From positions 2,190,568 to 2,254,567 of the forward strand of contig NZ_AP026369.1 in NCBI RefSeq assembly GCF_040436365.1: a stretch of DNA of 64,000 nt. Reading direction: 5' to 3'. Positions within the stretch are counted from its first letter, which is position 1. Every line of letters begins with the position of its first letter. The notes beneath the pieces were generated by a model. It made no database searches, was not told the DNA's origin, and saw nothing but the letters and a program-made list of their open reading frames with translations. The stretch comes from Hydrogenimonas sp. SS33 (GTDB lineage: Bacteria > Campylobacterota > Campylobacteria > Campylobacterales > Hydrogenimonadaceae). This document shows, in pieces, positions 1-8,613 of this stretch. A program made the translations under genes and the position numbers.

Positions 1-4
1 GACC

Positions 5-1387
5 ATGGCCCAGCACTATCTGGCCATTGAAGAGGAGGCACTGCTTATCTACATTGACAGCAAAGGAGATATCAAGAAGATCAACGAACCGATGTCCCTG
101 CTGCTCAACTACCCCTCCGACCTGCTGGAGGGAGAACCTTTCGAAGCCCTGCTCTACAAAGACCATAACTTCCCGAAATACCGTTCCCTTTTCGAAGCGA
201 TCGACAATGGGAACAGCTGGCACGGCGAGATTCATCTGCAGACCCAGCTCGACATGGAACTCACTTTCAAAGCCACGCTGGTGCCCATTTTCGATACGGA
301 CCGCCCCCAGTACCAGTTCATGATGCTGTTGGAGGACATCACGGAGCTGGTCAACTACCGGAAAATTCTCAAAAACGAACTGGACGAAACCCAGAATACC
401 CTGCAGGAGAAGATCCACTTTCTGGAACAGTACCAGAACGCCATCAACGAAGGGACGGCGATCTGCCGTTTCACGGAAGAGGGGACCATCCTCAGGAGCG
501 ACCGCCGCTTCGACACCATTTTCGGTTTCGAAGAGAACCGGAAGGTGAAACGCTCCTTCTACGAGCTTTGCCCCAATGCCGAGACGGTGCTGCGCAGGCA
601 GCTGCTCAATGCGGTCAGAAAGCGGGTGACGCTGCGAAAACGCATCCGCTGCGTGGGGAAAGAGAACAGCTTCCACGTCACCGACTCCATCTTCATCCCC
701 ATCTACCGGATCAACGGTGAGATCGAAGAGATCATCAGTATCCACAACGACATTACCGATATCATCAAGCTCAACGAAGAGATACGCACGACCCAGAAGG
801 AGCTGCTCTACATTCTCGGCGAAGTGGCGGAGAGCCGGTCGCGGGAGACGGGCAACCACGTCAAAAGGGTGGCGGAATACAGCCGTCTGCTGGCGACACT
901 CGCAGGGCTGGAGGACGACGATGTGGAGCTGCTCTATATCGTCGCCCCGATGCACGATGTGGGCAAGATCGCCATCCCCGACAGTATCCTTCTCAAGGCG
1001 GGGCCGTTGACTGCGGAGGAGACGGAAGTGATGAAACGCCACACCCTGATCGGCGGCGAACTCTTCGGCCGGTCGGAGCGCCCCTTCATGAAAGCGGCCC
1101 GTATCGTGGCGCTGGAACATCATGAAAATTATGACGGATCCGGTTATCCCTTTGGAAAAAAAGGGGAAGAGATCCATGTTTTCGGAAGGATTGTCGCCAT
1201 TACCGATGTCTTCGACGCTCTCAGCGTCGACAGGGTCTACAAAAAAGGATGGCCGGTGGAAGATGTGATCGATTTCATGCGCAGACAGCGAGGGCGTAAA
1301 TTTGATCCCCTGCTGATCGATCTCTTCCTGGAAAATATCGATCTGTTTCTGGAGATCCGCAACAATCTGAAACCGGCCGATCAGTAG
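5..1387 (+). CDS. PAS-PAS-HD-GYP cyclic-di-GMP phosphodiesterase (5' end possibly cut by window edge)
   Basis: This is a probable cytoplasmic c-di-GMP phosphodiesterase. Two PAS-like sensor domains (about residues 8-120 and 145-260) are joined by a coiled-coil stretch and followed by an HD-GYP domain (about 265-450). The catalytic HD is H317-D318 within MHDVGKIAIPDSIL, and the GYP motif is at 380-382 within HHENYDGSGYP, so the metal-binding core looks intact. The first ATG lies four bases inside the window and the frame is still open upstream, so the true start, and perhaps a further N-terminal domain, may lie outside. It converges on and overlaps by 7 bp the opposite-strand GGDEF gene; the pair would make and break the same messenger. 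The input signal is unknown. Confidence 0.85.
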   Translation: MAQHYLAIEEEALLIYIDSKGDIKKINEPMSLLLNYPSDLLEGEPFEALLYKDHNFPKYRSLFEAIDNGNSWHGEIHLQTQLDMELTFKATLVPIFDTDRPQYQFMMLLEDITELVNYRKILKNELDETQNTLQEKIHFLEQYQNAINEGTAICRFTEEGTILRSDRRFDTIFGFEENRKVKRSFYELCPNAETVLRRQLLNAVRKRVTLRKRIRCVGKENSFHVTDSIFIPIYRINGEIEEIISIHNDITDIIKLNEEIRTTQKELLYILGEVAESRSRETGNHVKRVAEYSRLLATLAGLEDDDVELLYIVAPMHDVGKIAIPDSILLKAGPLTAEETEVMKRHTLIGGELFGRSERPFMKAARIVALEHHENYDGSGYPFGKKGEEIHVFGRIVAITDVFDALSVDRVYKKGWPVEDVIDFMRRQRGRKFDPLLIDLFLENIDLFLEIRNNLKPADQ

Positions 1388-3210
1388 ACGATACGGTTGC
1401 GGCCCTGCCGTTTGGCTTCGTACATTTTCCCGTCCGCCCGGGAGATGAGAGCGTCCAGCGAAAGCTCTCTGTTCCATTCGGCGATGCCGAAGCTGGCGGT
1501 GACGGAAAAGGGGAGCCCGCTGCCGCGCTCTTCGATGGTGCGCCGCAGTTTCTGTGCCAGGCTGACGGCATCGTTGCATCCGGTTTCGGGAAGAAGAATG
1601 AGAAACTCTTCTCCGCCCCATCGGATCAGTGCATCGGTACGGCGGAGGGAGTTCTGCACAAGTTGTGCCACTTTGATGAGCACTTCGTCACCCATGGCAT
1701 GTCCGTATGTGTCGTTGATCGTTTTGAAATTGTCTATATCGAAGAAAATGATGGAAAATCGCGACCCGTATCGGAGGCAACGGGTGATTTCGTGTCGGAT
1801 CAACTCCATTCCGCGGTGACGGTTGATGACCCCGGTGAGGCTGTCGGTATGGGCGATGCGGTCGAGACGGTCGATGAGTGCGTCCCGTTCCATTCTGAAT
1901 GAGACGGAAGTGAGGCCGAAAGAGATTGTATCGGCGATATTCTGCCACAGATCGAGCTCCTCTTTGTTGAAGCGGTGGTGGGCGCGGAACATCAGCACCA
2001 GCAACCCGCCCCGGGAGGAGGCTGTACGGGAGATGGGAAGGACGATGACGGTTTTGATCCTTTCGGGAAGCAATGCATTTCTGAAGGCGGGGTCGGGAAG
2101 GAGTTCGATATCGTCTATGAAAACGATTTCATTGTGACGTGCCGCGAGGCAGAGAGGTAGAAACTCCTTTTCCGCCTCCCTCTCCCACGGCTCCAGAGCA
2201 ACCGGAAAGAGTCCGGGGAGATCGACGGGACACTCCGGGGTGGTGTGCAGAAGGTGCAACTCTCTCTCGCCCAGCATGATGAAACCGGAGAGGCCGGCAT
2301 CGATGCTCTCGGGAATCTCTTCGAGGACGCGGTTCAGGAAACGCTCCGTGGTGTCGGAGAGAATCGCTTCTCTGCCGATCACCGCATGAAAATGCATCAG
2401 CGCTTTGAGATAACTCTCCCTTCCCAGCCGTTCATTCATCTCCCGGTAGGAGTGGAGCAGGCACTCCAGCGGGTGCCACGTGGTTTCGTAACAGGGGAGG
2501 CCCCGGTCGTCTCTTTTTGTCCGCCCCCTGCCGTTGAGTACTACGTCGCTCCCGTCCCGTTTCCTGAAAATAGCCGAAAATTCCCGCTCTTCCTTTTCGG
2601 TCCGAAGGATTTCCGAAAGGCAGAAGGCGTTGCCGTTTCCAAGCGGTTTGACGATCTTTTCCACCGCTTCTCCCCGCAGTGTTTCGCCGTCGTATCCCAG
2701 ATAGCGGGAAAAGAGGTCGCTGATATGAAGAATTTTCCCGTCAAAATCGACCTGAAGGGTCAGAAACGGGTATTGGGTGAATTTGAAACAGTCCCGGACC
2801 ACTTCCAGCATCCGTTCGGGTTCGGAGCGTTTGTGGATATAGGTATTGACCCCTTCCCTGATCGCCTCGGTGAGGTCCGCTTTGTCGGTGAAGTCGGTCG
2901 TGACGAGAACGGGGAGATCTTCCCGTCGGGAACGGGCGTGCCGGATGAAATCCAGCGCAGCCGTACCGGGCAGATCGATATCCGTGATGAGAAGATCGGG
3001 ATTGTGTTTTTCCAGGAAGTTCAGAGCGGTGTCGATCTCCCGGGCTACGAAGAGGTCCTCCACATGTTTTTCGAGATGGGCGGCCGTAGCCTGACGGATC
3101 TGCTCATCCCCTTCGATGTAGAGGACTTTGATAGGAAGTCTGTTCAATGCCTGCAATGTTGATACCCCCGACCCTTTCACAGTTTCCATATTACCATAAT
3201 GATATTTCAT
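1381..3210 (-). CDS. Response regulator receiver-PAS-GAF-like-GGDEF diguanylate cyclase
   Basis: A 609-residue regulator that probably makes c-di-GMP. The N-terminal receiver domain has the phospho-acceptor D77 in LLITDIDLPG. A PAS-type domain follows (about 155-260), then a GAF-like stretch (about 285-425) and a C-terminal GGDEF domain. The active-site signature is GGEEF at 532-536, and an RxxD inhibitory site (RRTD) lies five residues before it, so the enzyme looks active and product-inhibited. The chosen ATG lacks a clear ribosome site; a second ATG seven codons downstream is an alternative. No partner histidine kinase is next to it. It overlaps the HD-GYP gene tail to tail. Confidence 0.85.
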   Translation of the reverse strand: MKYHYGNMETVKGSGVSTLQALNRLPIKVLYIEGDEQIRQATAAHLEKHVEDLFVAREIDTALNFLEKHNPDLLITDIDLPGTAALDFIRHARSRREDLPVLVTTDFTDKADLTEAIREGVNTYIHKRSEPERMLEVVRDCFKFTQYPFLTLQVDFDGKILHISDLFSRYLGYDGETLRGEAVEKIVKPLGNGNAFCLSEILRTEKEEREFSAIFRKRDGSDVVLNGRGRTKRDDRGLPCYETTWHPLECLLHSYREMNERLGRESYLKALMHFHAVIGREAILSDTTERFLNRVLEEIPESIDAGLSGFIMLGERELHLLHTTPECPVDLPGLFPVALEPWEREAEKEFLPLCLAARHNEIVFIDDIELLPDPAFRNALLPERIKTVIVLPISRTASSRGGLLVLMFRAHHRFNKEELDLWQNIADTISFGLTSVSFRMERDALIDRLDRIAHTDSLTGVINRHRGMELIRHEITRCLRYGSRFSIIFFDIDNFKTINDTYGHAMGDEVLIKVAQLVQNSLRRTDALIRWGGEEFLILLPETGCNDAVSLAQKLRRTIEERGSGLPFSVTASFGIAEWNRELSLDALISRADGKMYEAKRQGRNRIVY

Positions 3211-3269
3211 ATAATGTTAATCACTAATCATCAAAAGTAAACAAAACATAAGAGCCCTCCCTGCATCAG

Positions 3270-3425
3270 GGTACTTCAAATTCAAGGTTTCTTTCGGTTT
3301 TTCGCTCATTCTCGAAATCCCATTCCTGGGATTTCTCCGAGGTTGAGGGCTGTTTGGCACATCCTGTGCCGAACGGCCGCCCTCAAAGCCGCTAAAACCG
3401 AAAGTAACCTTAAACTTGAAATACC
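3270..3425 (+). repeat. Dispersed palindromic element A, copy 1
   Basis: About 156 bp with imperfect terminal inverted repeats of about 32 bp (left GGTACTTCAAATTCAAGG, right end reading GGTATTTCAAGTTTAAGG on the other strand). The core holds the hairpin GAAATCCC-attcct-GGGATTTC and a second hairpin (CGGCACAGG type). Related copies lie at 21703-21829, 27808-27925 and 38049-38206. It sits in the leader of recQ. Confidence 0.8.
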
Positions 3426-3484
3426 GTGTCTCTGCATGCTTTTTCTATTGTCCGCTTGTCGGATGTGTTACCATATCTCTTTGC

Positions 3485-3501
3485 AAGGAGTGTACGGATT
3501 G
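3485..3501 (+). promoter_or_regulatory. Ribosome binding site deciding the recQ start (TTG)
   Basis: AAGGAG at 3485-3490 stands eight bases before the in-frame TTG at 3499. A longer open frame back to 3343 would be encoded by repeat element A and has no such site. Confidence 0.65.
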
Positions 3502-5304
3502 GATCAGGAAAGAGTTCTGAGGGAAGTGTTCGGCCACGATCGTTTCAGGCCGCTGCAGAAAAAAGCGGTGGAGGCTTCCGTGACGGGCCGGGACCTGGTG
3601 ATGGTGCTGCCCACCGGCGGCGGCAAGTCGCTCTGTTACCAGCTGCCCGCCCTGATGAGGGAGGGGGTGACGGTCGTCGTGTCGCCCCTGCTGGCACTGA
3701 TGCACGACCAGGTACGGGCCCTGAAACTGCAGGGAGTTGCCGCCGAGATGCTGGGCTCCATGCAGAGCCCCGAGGAGCGGGCAGAAACTCTGCGCAAGTT
3801 GGAGAGAGGAGAAGTAAAACTGCTCTACGTAGCGCCCGAACGCCTCCTCTCGCCCGCTTTCGAAGGGATCCTCGCCCGTCTGCCCGTCGCCGGATTCGTC
3901 ATCGACGAAGCCCACTGCGTCTCAGAGTGGGGGCACGAATTCCGAGACGACTACCGCAGACTGGGGTTTTTGAAAGAGCGGTGGCCCGACGTGCCCGTTT
4001 CCGCTTTCACGGCGACGGCGACGCCGGAGGTGGAGGAGGATATCGTCCGACAGCTGCGGCTGAGAGAGCCGGTGCGCCTGCGGGGGTCGGTGACCCGGGA
4101 GAACCTCTTCATCCGCGCCGAACCCCGCGTCGGCGACGGAAAGGCGCAGCTCAAAGCCTTTCTGGAAACTTTTGCAAACGAAAGCGGCATTGTCTACACC
4201 TTCACCCGCAACGCTGCCGAAAACGTGGCGGCCTGGCTTCAGAGGGAAGGGATCGACGCGGTTGCCTACCATGCGGGCCTGGAAGCCTCCATGCGCCAGG
4301 CGGCCTACCACGCCTTCGTCCACGACGAGGTGAAGGTGGTGGTGGCAACGGTGGCTTTCGGAATGGGGATCGACAAGCCCGATATCCGTTTCGTGGTACA
4401 CATGAGCATGCCCAAAACCCTGGAGAACTACTATCAGGAGATCGGACGCGCCGGGCGCGACGGCCTGCCCTGTGAAACCCTGCTGCTCTACAGCGCCGCC
4501 GACGCCGCCCAGCGGGCGTCGCTGCTGGAGCAGTTGGAGGAGGGGCCCTACAAGCAGTCGGCGTGGGAGAAGCTGGAGAAAATGACCGGTTTCTGCCGCG
4601 GCGAGGGGTGCCGCCACGCGGCACTGGCGGCGTACTTCGGCGAAGAGGGCGAGGCGTGTGAAACGCGGTGCGACAACTGTACGGCGACGGAGAGGGAAAA
4701 AAGCGACATCACCGAAGCGGCGCGCAAGTTCCTCTCGGCGCTCTACCGCACGGGCCAGCGGTTCGGCAAGGGGCATCTCATCGACATCCTCCGGGGGGCG
4801 AAAACCCAAAAGATCGAACAGTTCGGACACGACCGGCTCACGGTCTACGGCATCGGCAAAGAGCTCTCGAAAGCCCAGTGGGAGGCGGTGGTGGAGCGGC
4901 TGATGGAGCTGGGGGCGCTTCGCCGCGGCGAGCACCGCAACCTCTGCATAACACCTGCGGGTGTTGCGGTTTTGAAGGGGGAAACGTCGGTGACGATACG
5001 TTCCGAACGGATGCAGGTCAGGGAGAAGAAGCCCCGCCCCCTTCGGACTCCGGTTTCCGATATGGGTTACGATCAGGCAATTTTCGATAAACTTAGAGCA
5101 TTGAGGCGCGAAATCGCCGCAAAAGAGGGCGTTCCCGCCTATATGGTCTTCGGCGACAGAAGCCTGATGGAGATGGCCTCTTCTCTTCCCGAAAGCGAAG
5201 AGGCGATGCTGAAGATCGGCGGTGTCGGACGAAAGAAGATGGAACGGTACGGGGAAGCTTTTCTGCAAGTGATCAAGGAGTGTGCGGATGGCGGGATGCA
5301 ATGA
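3499..5304 (+). CDS. recQ: ATP-dependent DNA helicase RecQ
   Basis: A 601-residue 3'-5' DNA helicase for recombination and repair, the usual RecQ length. The Walker A motif TGGGKS is at 39-44, the DEAH box at 136-139 (DEAHCVSEWGHEF), and helicase motif VI reads GRAGRDG. A RecQ zinc-binding subdomain with four Cys (CRGEGC...CETRCDNC), a winged-helix region and a C-terminal HRDC domain (about 510-590) follow, so the architecture is complete. The TTG start is chosen because of the strong AAGGAG; an upstream reading would begin in a repeat. The small acidic gene downstream starts inside its last codons, suggesting co-translation. Confidence 0.95.
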   Translation: MDQERVLREVFGHDRFRPLQKKAVEASVTGRDLVMVLPTGGGKSLCYQLPALMREGVTVVVSPLLALMHDQVRALKLQGVAAEMLGSMQSPEERAETLRKLERGEVKLLYVAPERLLSPAFEGILARLPVAGFVIDEAHCVSEWGHEFRDDYRRLGFLKERWPDVPVSAFTATATPEVEEDIVRQLRLREPVRLRGSVTRENLFIRAEPRVGDGKAQLKAFLETFANESGIVYTFTRNAAENVAAWLQREGIDAVAYHAGLEASMRQAAYHAFVHDEVKVVVATVAFGMGIDKPDIRFVVHMSMPKTLENYYQEIGRAGRDGLPCETLLLYSAADAAQRASLLEQLEEGPYKQSAWEKLEKMTGFCRGEGCRHAALAAYFGEEGEACETRCDNCTATEREKSDITEAARKFLSALYRTGQRFGKGHLIDILRGAKTQKIEQFGHDRLTVYGIGKELSKAQWEAVVERLMELGALRRGEHRNLCITPAGVAVLKGETSVTIRSERMQVREKKPRPLRTPVSDMGYDQAIFDKLRALRREIAAKEGVPAYMVFGDRSLMEMASSLPESEEAMLKIGGVGRKKMERYGEAFLQVIKECADGGMQ

Positions 5305-5560
5305 GTTGAAAGAGTTGATCGAGCTGGAACTCCTTCCCGATCTGGAGGAAGCGATCGACGAGCTTTTCGAAGCGGTGGCCGATGCCAAAAACGCAGATGA
5401 AGAAGCGAAGGCCGAATACGCGGAAATGCAGGAGCTTCGTGCGGCGTTTCAGGCGCTGCTCAATGATCTCAATGAAGGTGAACTCAACGAAGAGGAGTGT
5501 ACCGAACTCCATGACGAACTGGAAAAGATGATCGAAGAGGGGACGGAAGAGGATGTGTGA
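5288..5560 (+). CDS. Small acidic helical protein, paralogue 1
   Basis: A 90-residue, strongly acidic, helix-rich protein of unknown function. AAGGAG at 5275-5280 is seven bases before this ATG, which overlaps the 3' end of recQ. It resembles the next gene product: both have an ELxxxF segment, then an EEC/WEC-xEL motif near the C-terminus and an ExG tail. No membrane segment or signal peptide is seen. Tandem duplication followed by divergence is inferred. Confidence 0.65.
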   Translation: MAGCNELKELIELELLPDLEEAIDELFEAVADAKNADEEAKAEYAEMQELRAAFQALLNDLNEGELNEEECTELHDELEKMIEEGTEEDV

Positions 5561-5795
5561 AACACTGAAAACCTATCTTAGGCATGTCATGAAACCGCAA
5601 CTGGAAGCGCTTGAAAAGCAGATGGAAGCGGAAGGGAACGAGGAAACCCTCTCTTCGGTCAGGGAGCTGATTCAGACATTCGGGGAGATCGTTTCCGATA
5701 TCGAAAGCGAAGCGATGGATGAGTGGGAATGCGGCGAACTCTATGAAGAGTTCAAACGCTACAAAGAGAGCGGTGATCTTTCATCTTTGGTGTAG
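5553..5795 (+). CDS. Small acidic helical protein, paralogue 2
   Basis: An 80-residue acidic protein whose ATG overlaps the end of the preceding gene by 8 bp, a typical coupled arrangement. It shares the C-terminal motif WECGELYEEF with the EECTELHDEL of its neighbour, so the two are probably paralogues. It lies 11 bases before the chorismate mutase gene, and the run from recQ to that gene looks like one operon. Function unknown. Confidence 0.65.
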   Translation: MCETLKTYLRHVMKPQLEALEKQMEAEGNEETLSSVRELIQTFGEIVSDIESEAMDEWECGELYEEFKRYKESGDLSSLV

Positions 5796-5806
5796 GGGAG
5801 GAGAAA

Positions 5807-6106
5807 ATGGACGTGAAAAAGTGTGAAACGCTGGAAGAGCTGAGAGAAGAGATCGACAAGGTGGACGAAAAGATCGTGGAGTTGATCGCCCTGCGCAACG
5901 ACTACATCAAACAGGCGGCCAATTTCAAGCATACGGTGGAGGAGATCAAAGCCGACGACCGTATCGACGACGTCCTCAACCATGTCCGACACAAGGCGCT
6001 GACCCTGGGAGTCTCCCCCAACATGGTGGCGGACATCTACAAGCAGATGATCGATGCGATGGTGGAGATCGAGATCGCGGAGCTGAGAAACAAAGGGTCC
6101 TACTGA
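5807..6106 (+). CDS. Stand-alone AroQ-type chorismate mutase domain protein
   Basis: A 99-residue all-helical protein of the chorismate mutase II (AroQ) family, which converts chorismate to prephenate for Phe and Tyr synthesis. The N-terminus shows the family pattern LREEIDKVDEKIVELIALRN, with the expected Arg and Lys-rich substrate residues (R in LRN-DYIK, K in FKHTVEEIKADDR). It lacks a fused prephenate dehydratase, so it is the short monofunctional form; an isochorismate pyruvate-lyase-like activity cannot be excluded. GGGGAGGAG precedes the ATG closely. It ends the recQ-led run of genes. Confidence 0.75.
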   Translation: MDVKKCETLEELREEIDKVDEKIVELIALRNDYIKQAANFKHTVEEIKADDRIDDVLNHVRHKALTLGVSPNMVADIYKQMIDAMVEIEIAELRNKGSY

Positions 6107-6606
6107 TTTTCCGAAGCTTCCGGAGGTTCATCAAATAGATTCATAGAGTGTTTCAGCGGAATTGATGCTGCGTTTTCAAAACCGCTGTAATCGGGCGATT
6201 GTTTCTGAAATGGGCCGATTTTTGCAATATTTAACGGAATCGCTCCTATAATGGAAGGAAGCATGTACAAAGGGAGGGTTGTACCTGTCATTCCATCTAT
6301 GAAGGATACCTTATGTGGCATGTCAATGAGTGGTTCATCAAAGAGCCGAAAGAGAACGACCCGCTTTGCCGGCCCTCTTTCCCTTCGATGTGTATTCGGC
6401 GGTACAGACTTTTGAAAAAACGGCGCTCCGGCCAGTATGCGAAGGACCTTCACCCGCAATGCAGCAGATGCCTGGAAGTGACGGGAGGCGGGAACTCCCA
6501 TGTCAATCGTCTGAATGCCCTCATTGCGACCTTTATGTAAAAAGAAAAATAAAAAAACATGATTGTTGCTTTTTAAAATGACGGAAAATTGAGATATAAT
6601 TCCGTC
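6107..6606. other. 500-bp gap without a convincing gene
   Basis: The stretch is clearly less GC-rich than its surroundings. An open frame on the minus strand (about 6100-6500) has AT-ending codons unlike the neighbours and no ribosome site, and two short plus-strand frames are no better. A possible promoter with TATAAT at 6246-6251 reads rightward. The gap may be a decayed gene. Confidence 0.4.
6595..6600 (+). promoter_or_regulatory. -10 box (TATAAT) six bases before the ATG of the heme-GGDEF-EAL gene
   Basis: TATAAT ends six bases before ATG 6607, which would place the transcript start at or near the A of the start codon, so a leaderless message is likely. No Shine-Dalgarno sequence is visible between them. 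Confidence 0.5.
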
Positions 6607-8613
6607 ATGTCTGAGAAAACCTTTACCGTGCGGCGTCTTGTTGCCAATATAATTCTTCTTTTTATGGTATTGAGCCTTCTTTTTGAGCTGGTCGGAGCCT
6701 ACTACCTCAAGCAGGAAGCGCTTACCCGTCTGGCGATGGATGATGCGAGAAAGACCAGCCAGCTCGTCTTCGAAACACTCTATACCAAAATGCAGGAGGG
6801 GTGGAGCCGGCAGGATATCGATAAAATTCTGGAACGGCTCAATACGGTCCGTTCCGATATGAAAGTCCGGGTGGTCCGCAGCCCACTGGTCGAGAAACTC
6901 TTCGGCGCGGTGCCGGGAGATCATGAACGGATATCGAAAAACCCGGTATTGCGGCAGGCGTTGGAAGGGAACGAGAGCATGCGTGTCGACAGGAACGGCA
7001 ATATCCACTACTTTTATCCGGTCAGGGTCGAAAAACGGTGTCTGCATTGCCATACCAATGCCATGGTGGGCGATGTCAACGGGGTGATCGAAGTGGAAAT
7101 GCCCGCGAAAGATATCGTGGTTTCGCTCGACCGGATTATTTTCTATTTTCTCTCCTCACTCGGTTTTTTTCTCCTCCTTTTCTTTTTCTTCTTCTACTGG
7201 GCTTTCGATATCAAACTCGTCAAACCGCTCGTTGCGCTGACAAAACGGATCAGCAGCATAGACCCCGAACATCCGGGAGGATCGATTGAGGTCCAAAGCC
7301 GCTGCCGTGAGCTCAAGACACTCGAAAAGACCTTCAACCGGCTGATGGAACAGATCCATTTCTACTACGACAGACTGGTCAACTCCTATACGACCGATCC
7401 TCTGACGGGCCTGAAAAATATGAATGCGCTGAAAAAGGATCTGGAAGAGGGTCGCCCTTTTTCGATGCTTCTTCTGAATATCGACCGCTTCCGGGAGTTG
7501 AACGACTATTACGGTTTTGCCATGGGGGACCGGGTGCTGAAGGCCGTTGCCGCATACCTGAAAGAGAAAGTCGGCAAAACCATGCGCCTCTATCGCATAG
7601 GCGGGAGCGAATTTGCCGTTGTCTGCGCTTCCCCTTTCGATCCGCGGACGGTCTCTTCGCTTCTTGAGGAGATTCATACACTTCCGGCCAGAGAAGCATC
7701 GCTTTCGGAAATCAGGATATCGATGACCGCAGGTGTGGTACAGCATCAGCGTGAACGACTCTTCGAGAAGGCTTCCATCGCATTGAGTGCAGCCAAGAGC
7801 CGGCAGATACCTTTCGAGTTCTACCGGAATGCCGAAGAGGTGGAAAAGGCGTACAAGCAGCATATCCACTGGATGAAAAGGGTGGAAAAAGCGCTAGACG
7901 AGGGGAGGGTGACGGTCCACTACCAACCCATTCAACAGGTGCGGACCAAAGCAACGGACAAATATGAAGCGCTTGTACGGATCGTGGAAGAGGACGGCTC
8001 GCTGCACCTCCCCGGAGAGTTTCTCGATGTCGTCTACAACAGCAGTCTCTATGCCCGGTTGACCCGGGAGGTCGTGAGAAAGAGTTTTGAGTGTTTCCGC
8101 CATGTACCCTGCAGTTTTTCTGTCAATCTGAGCATCAATGACATCAGCGACCCTGCCTGTCGGAACTACATTTACGAGGCGCTTCGAACCTACCCGGAGC
8201 CCGGTCGGGTGATTTTCGAAATTCTGGAGTCGGAGAAGGTCTCCAATTTTACGCTCGCCAACGAATTCATCGGTACGATTCACCGTCTCGGTGCCAAAAT
8301 CGCCATCGACGATTTCGGAAACGGATACTCCAACTTCAACTACCTTCTGCGTATGGATGTCGACTTTTACAAAATCGACGCATCCCTCATCCGCAATGTC
8401 GTCGAGGATCCCAACTCCCGGTTACTGGTGGAGAGTATCGTCCATTTCGCCAAACGGCTGGGTGTGGAGACGGTCGCGGAATATGTCGCTTCCAGGGAGA
8501 TCGCCGACGTCTGTATCGAGCTGGGGGTGGACTATCTGCAGGGCTACTACATCGGAAAGCCGACGCCCGACCCTCTCTGCAACGGCCGCTCTATCTGTCC
8601 AGAAGAGCCCTGA
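6607..8613 (+). CDS. Membrane heme-c sensor with degenerate GGDEF and intact EAL domain
   Basis: A 668-residue inner-membrane c-di-GMP protein. A transmembrane helix (about 9-30) is followed by a periplasmic domain carrying a c-type heme site CLHCH at 145-149 (DUF3365/Tll0287-like), a second helix (about 180-205) and a HAMP-like linker. The GGDEF motif is GGSEF at 332-336, so cyclase activity is doubtful. The EAL domain has EAL at 454-456, DDFG at 568-571 and KIDASLI, which looks active. It probably senses redox state or a gas ligand and lowers c-di-GMP. An upstream TTG at 6589 is in frame but falls on the promoter. It converges on polX with a 23-bp overlap. Confidence 0.85.
   Translation: MSEKTFTVRRLVANIILLFMVLSLLFELVGAYYLKQEALTRLAMDDARKTSQLVFETLYTKMQEGWSRQDIDKILERLNTVRSDMKVRVVRSPLVEKLFGAVPGDHERISKNPVLRQALEGNESMRVDRNGNIHYFYPVRVEKRCLHCHTNAMVGDVNGVIEVEMPAKDIVVSLDRIIFYFLSSLGFFLLLFFFFFYWAFDIKLVKPLVALTKRISSIDPEHPGGSIEVQSRCRELKTLEKTFNRLMEQIHFYYDRLVNSYTTDPLTGLKNMNALKKDLEEGRPFSMLLLNIDRFRELNDYYGFAMGDRVLKAVAAYLKEKVGKTMRLYRIGGSEFAVVCASPFDPRTVSSLLEEIHTLPAREASLSEIRISMTAGVVQHQRERLFEKASIALSAAKSRQIPFEFYRNAEEVEKAYKQHIHWMKRVEKALDEGRVTVHYQPIQQVRTKATDKYEALVRIVEEDGSLHLPGEFLDVVYNSSLYARLTREVVRKSFECFRHVPCSFSVNLSINDISDPACRNYIYEALRTYPEPGRVIFEILESEKVSNFTLANEFIGTIHRLGAKIAIDDFGNGYSNFNYLLRMDVDFYKIDASLIRNVVEDPNSRLLVESIVHFAKRLGVETVAEYVASREIADVCIELGVDYLQGYYIGKPTPDPLCNGRSICPEEP

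Noticed and set aside
3343..3498. N-terminal extension of recQ
   Set aside because: It is encoded by repeat element A and lacks a ribosome site, while TTG 3499 has AAGGAG at ideal distance and gives the standard RecQ start.
6100..6520. Possible minus-strand gene of about 130 codons in the gap before the heme-GGDEF-EAL gene
   Set aside because: Codons end mostly in A/T unlike the genome, no ribosome site, and no recognisable motif; the frame also continues antisense into a real gene.
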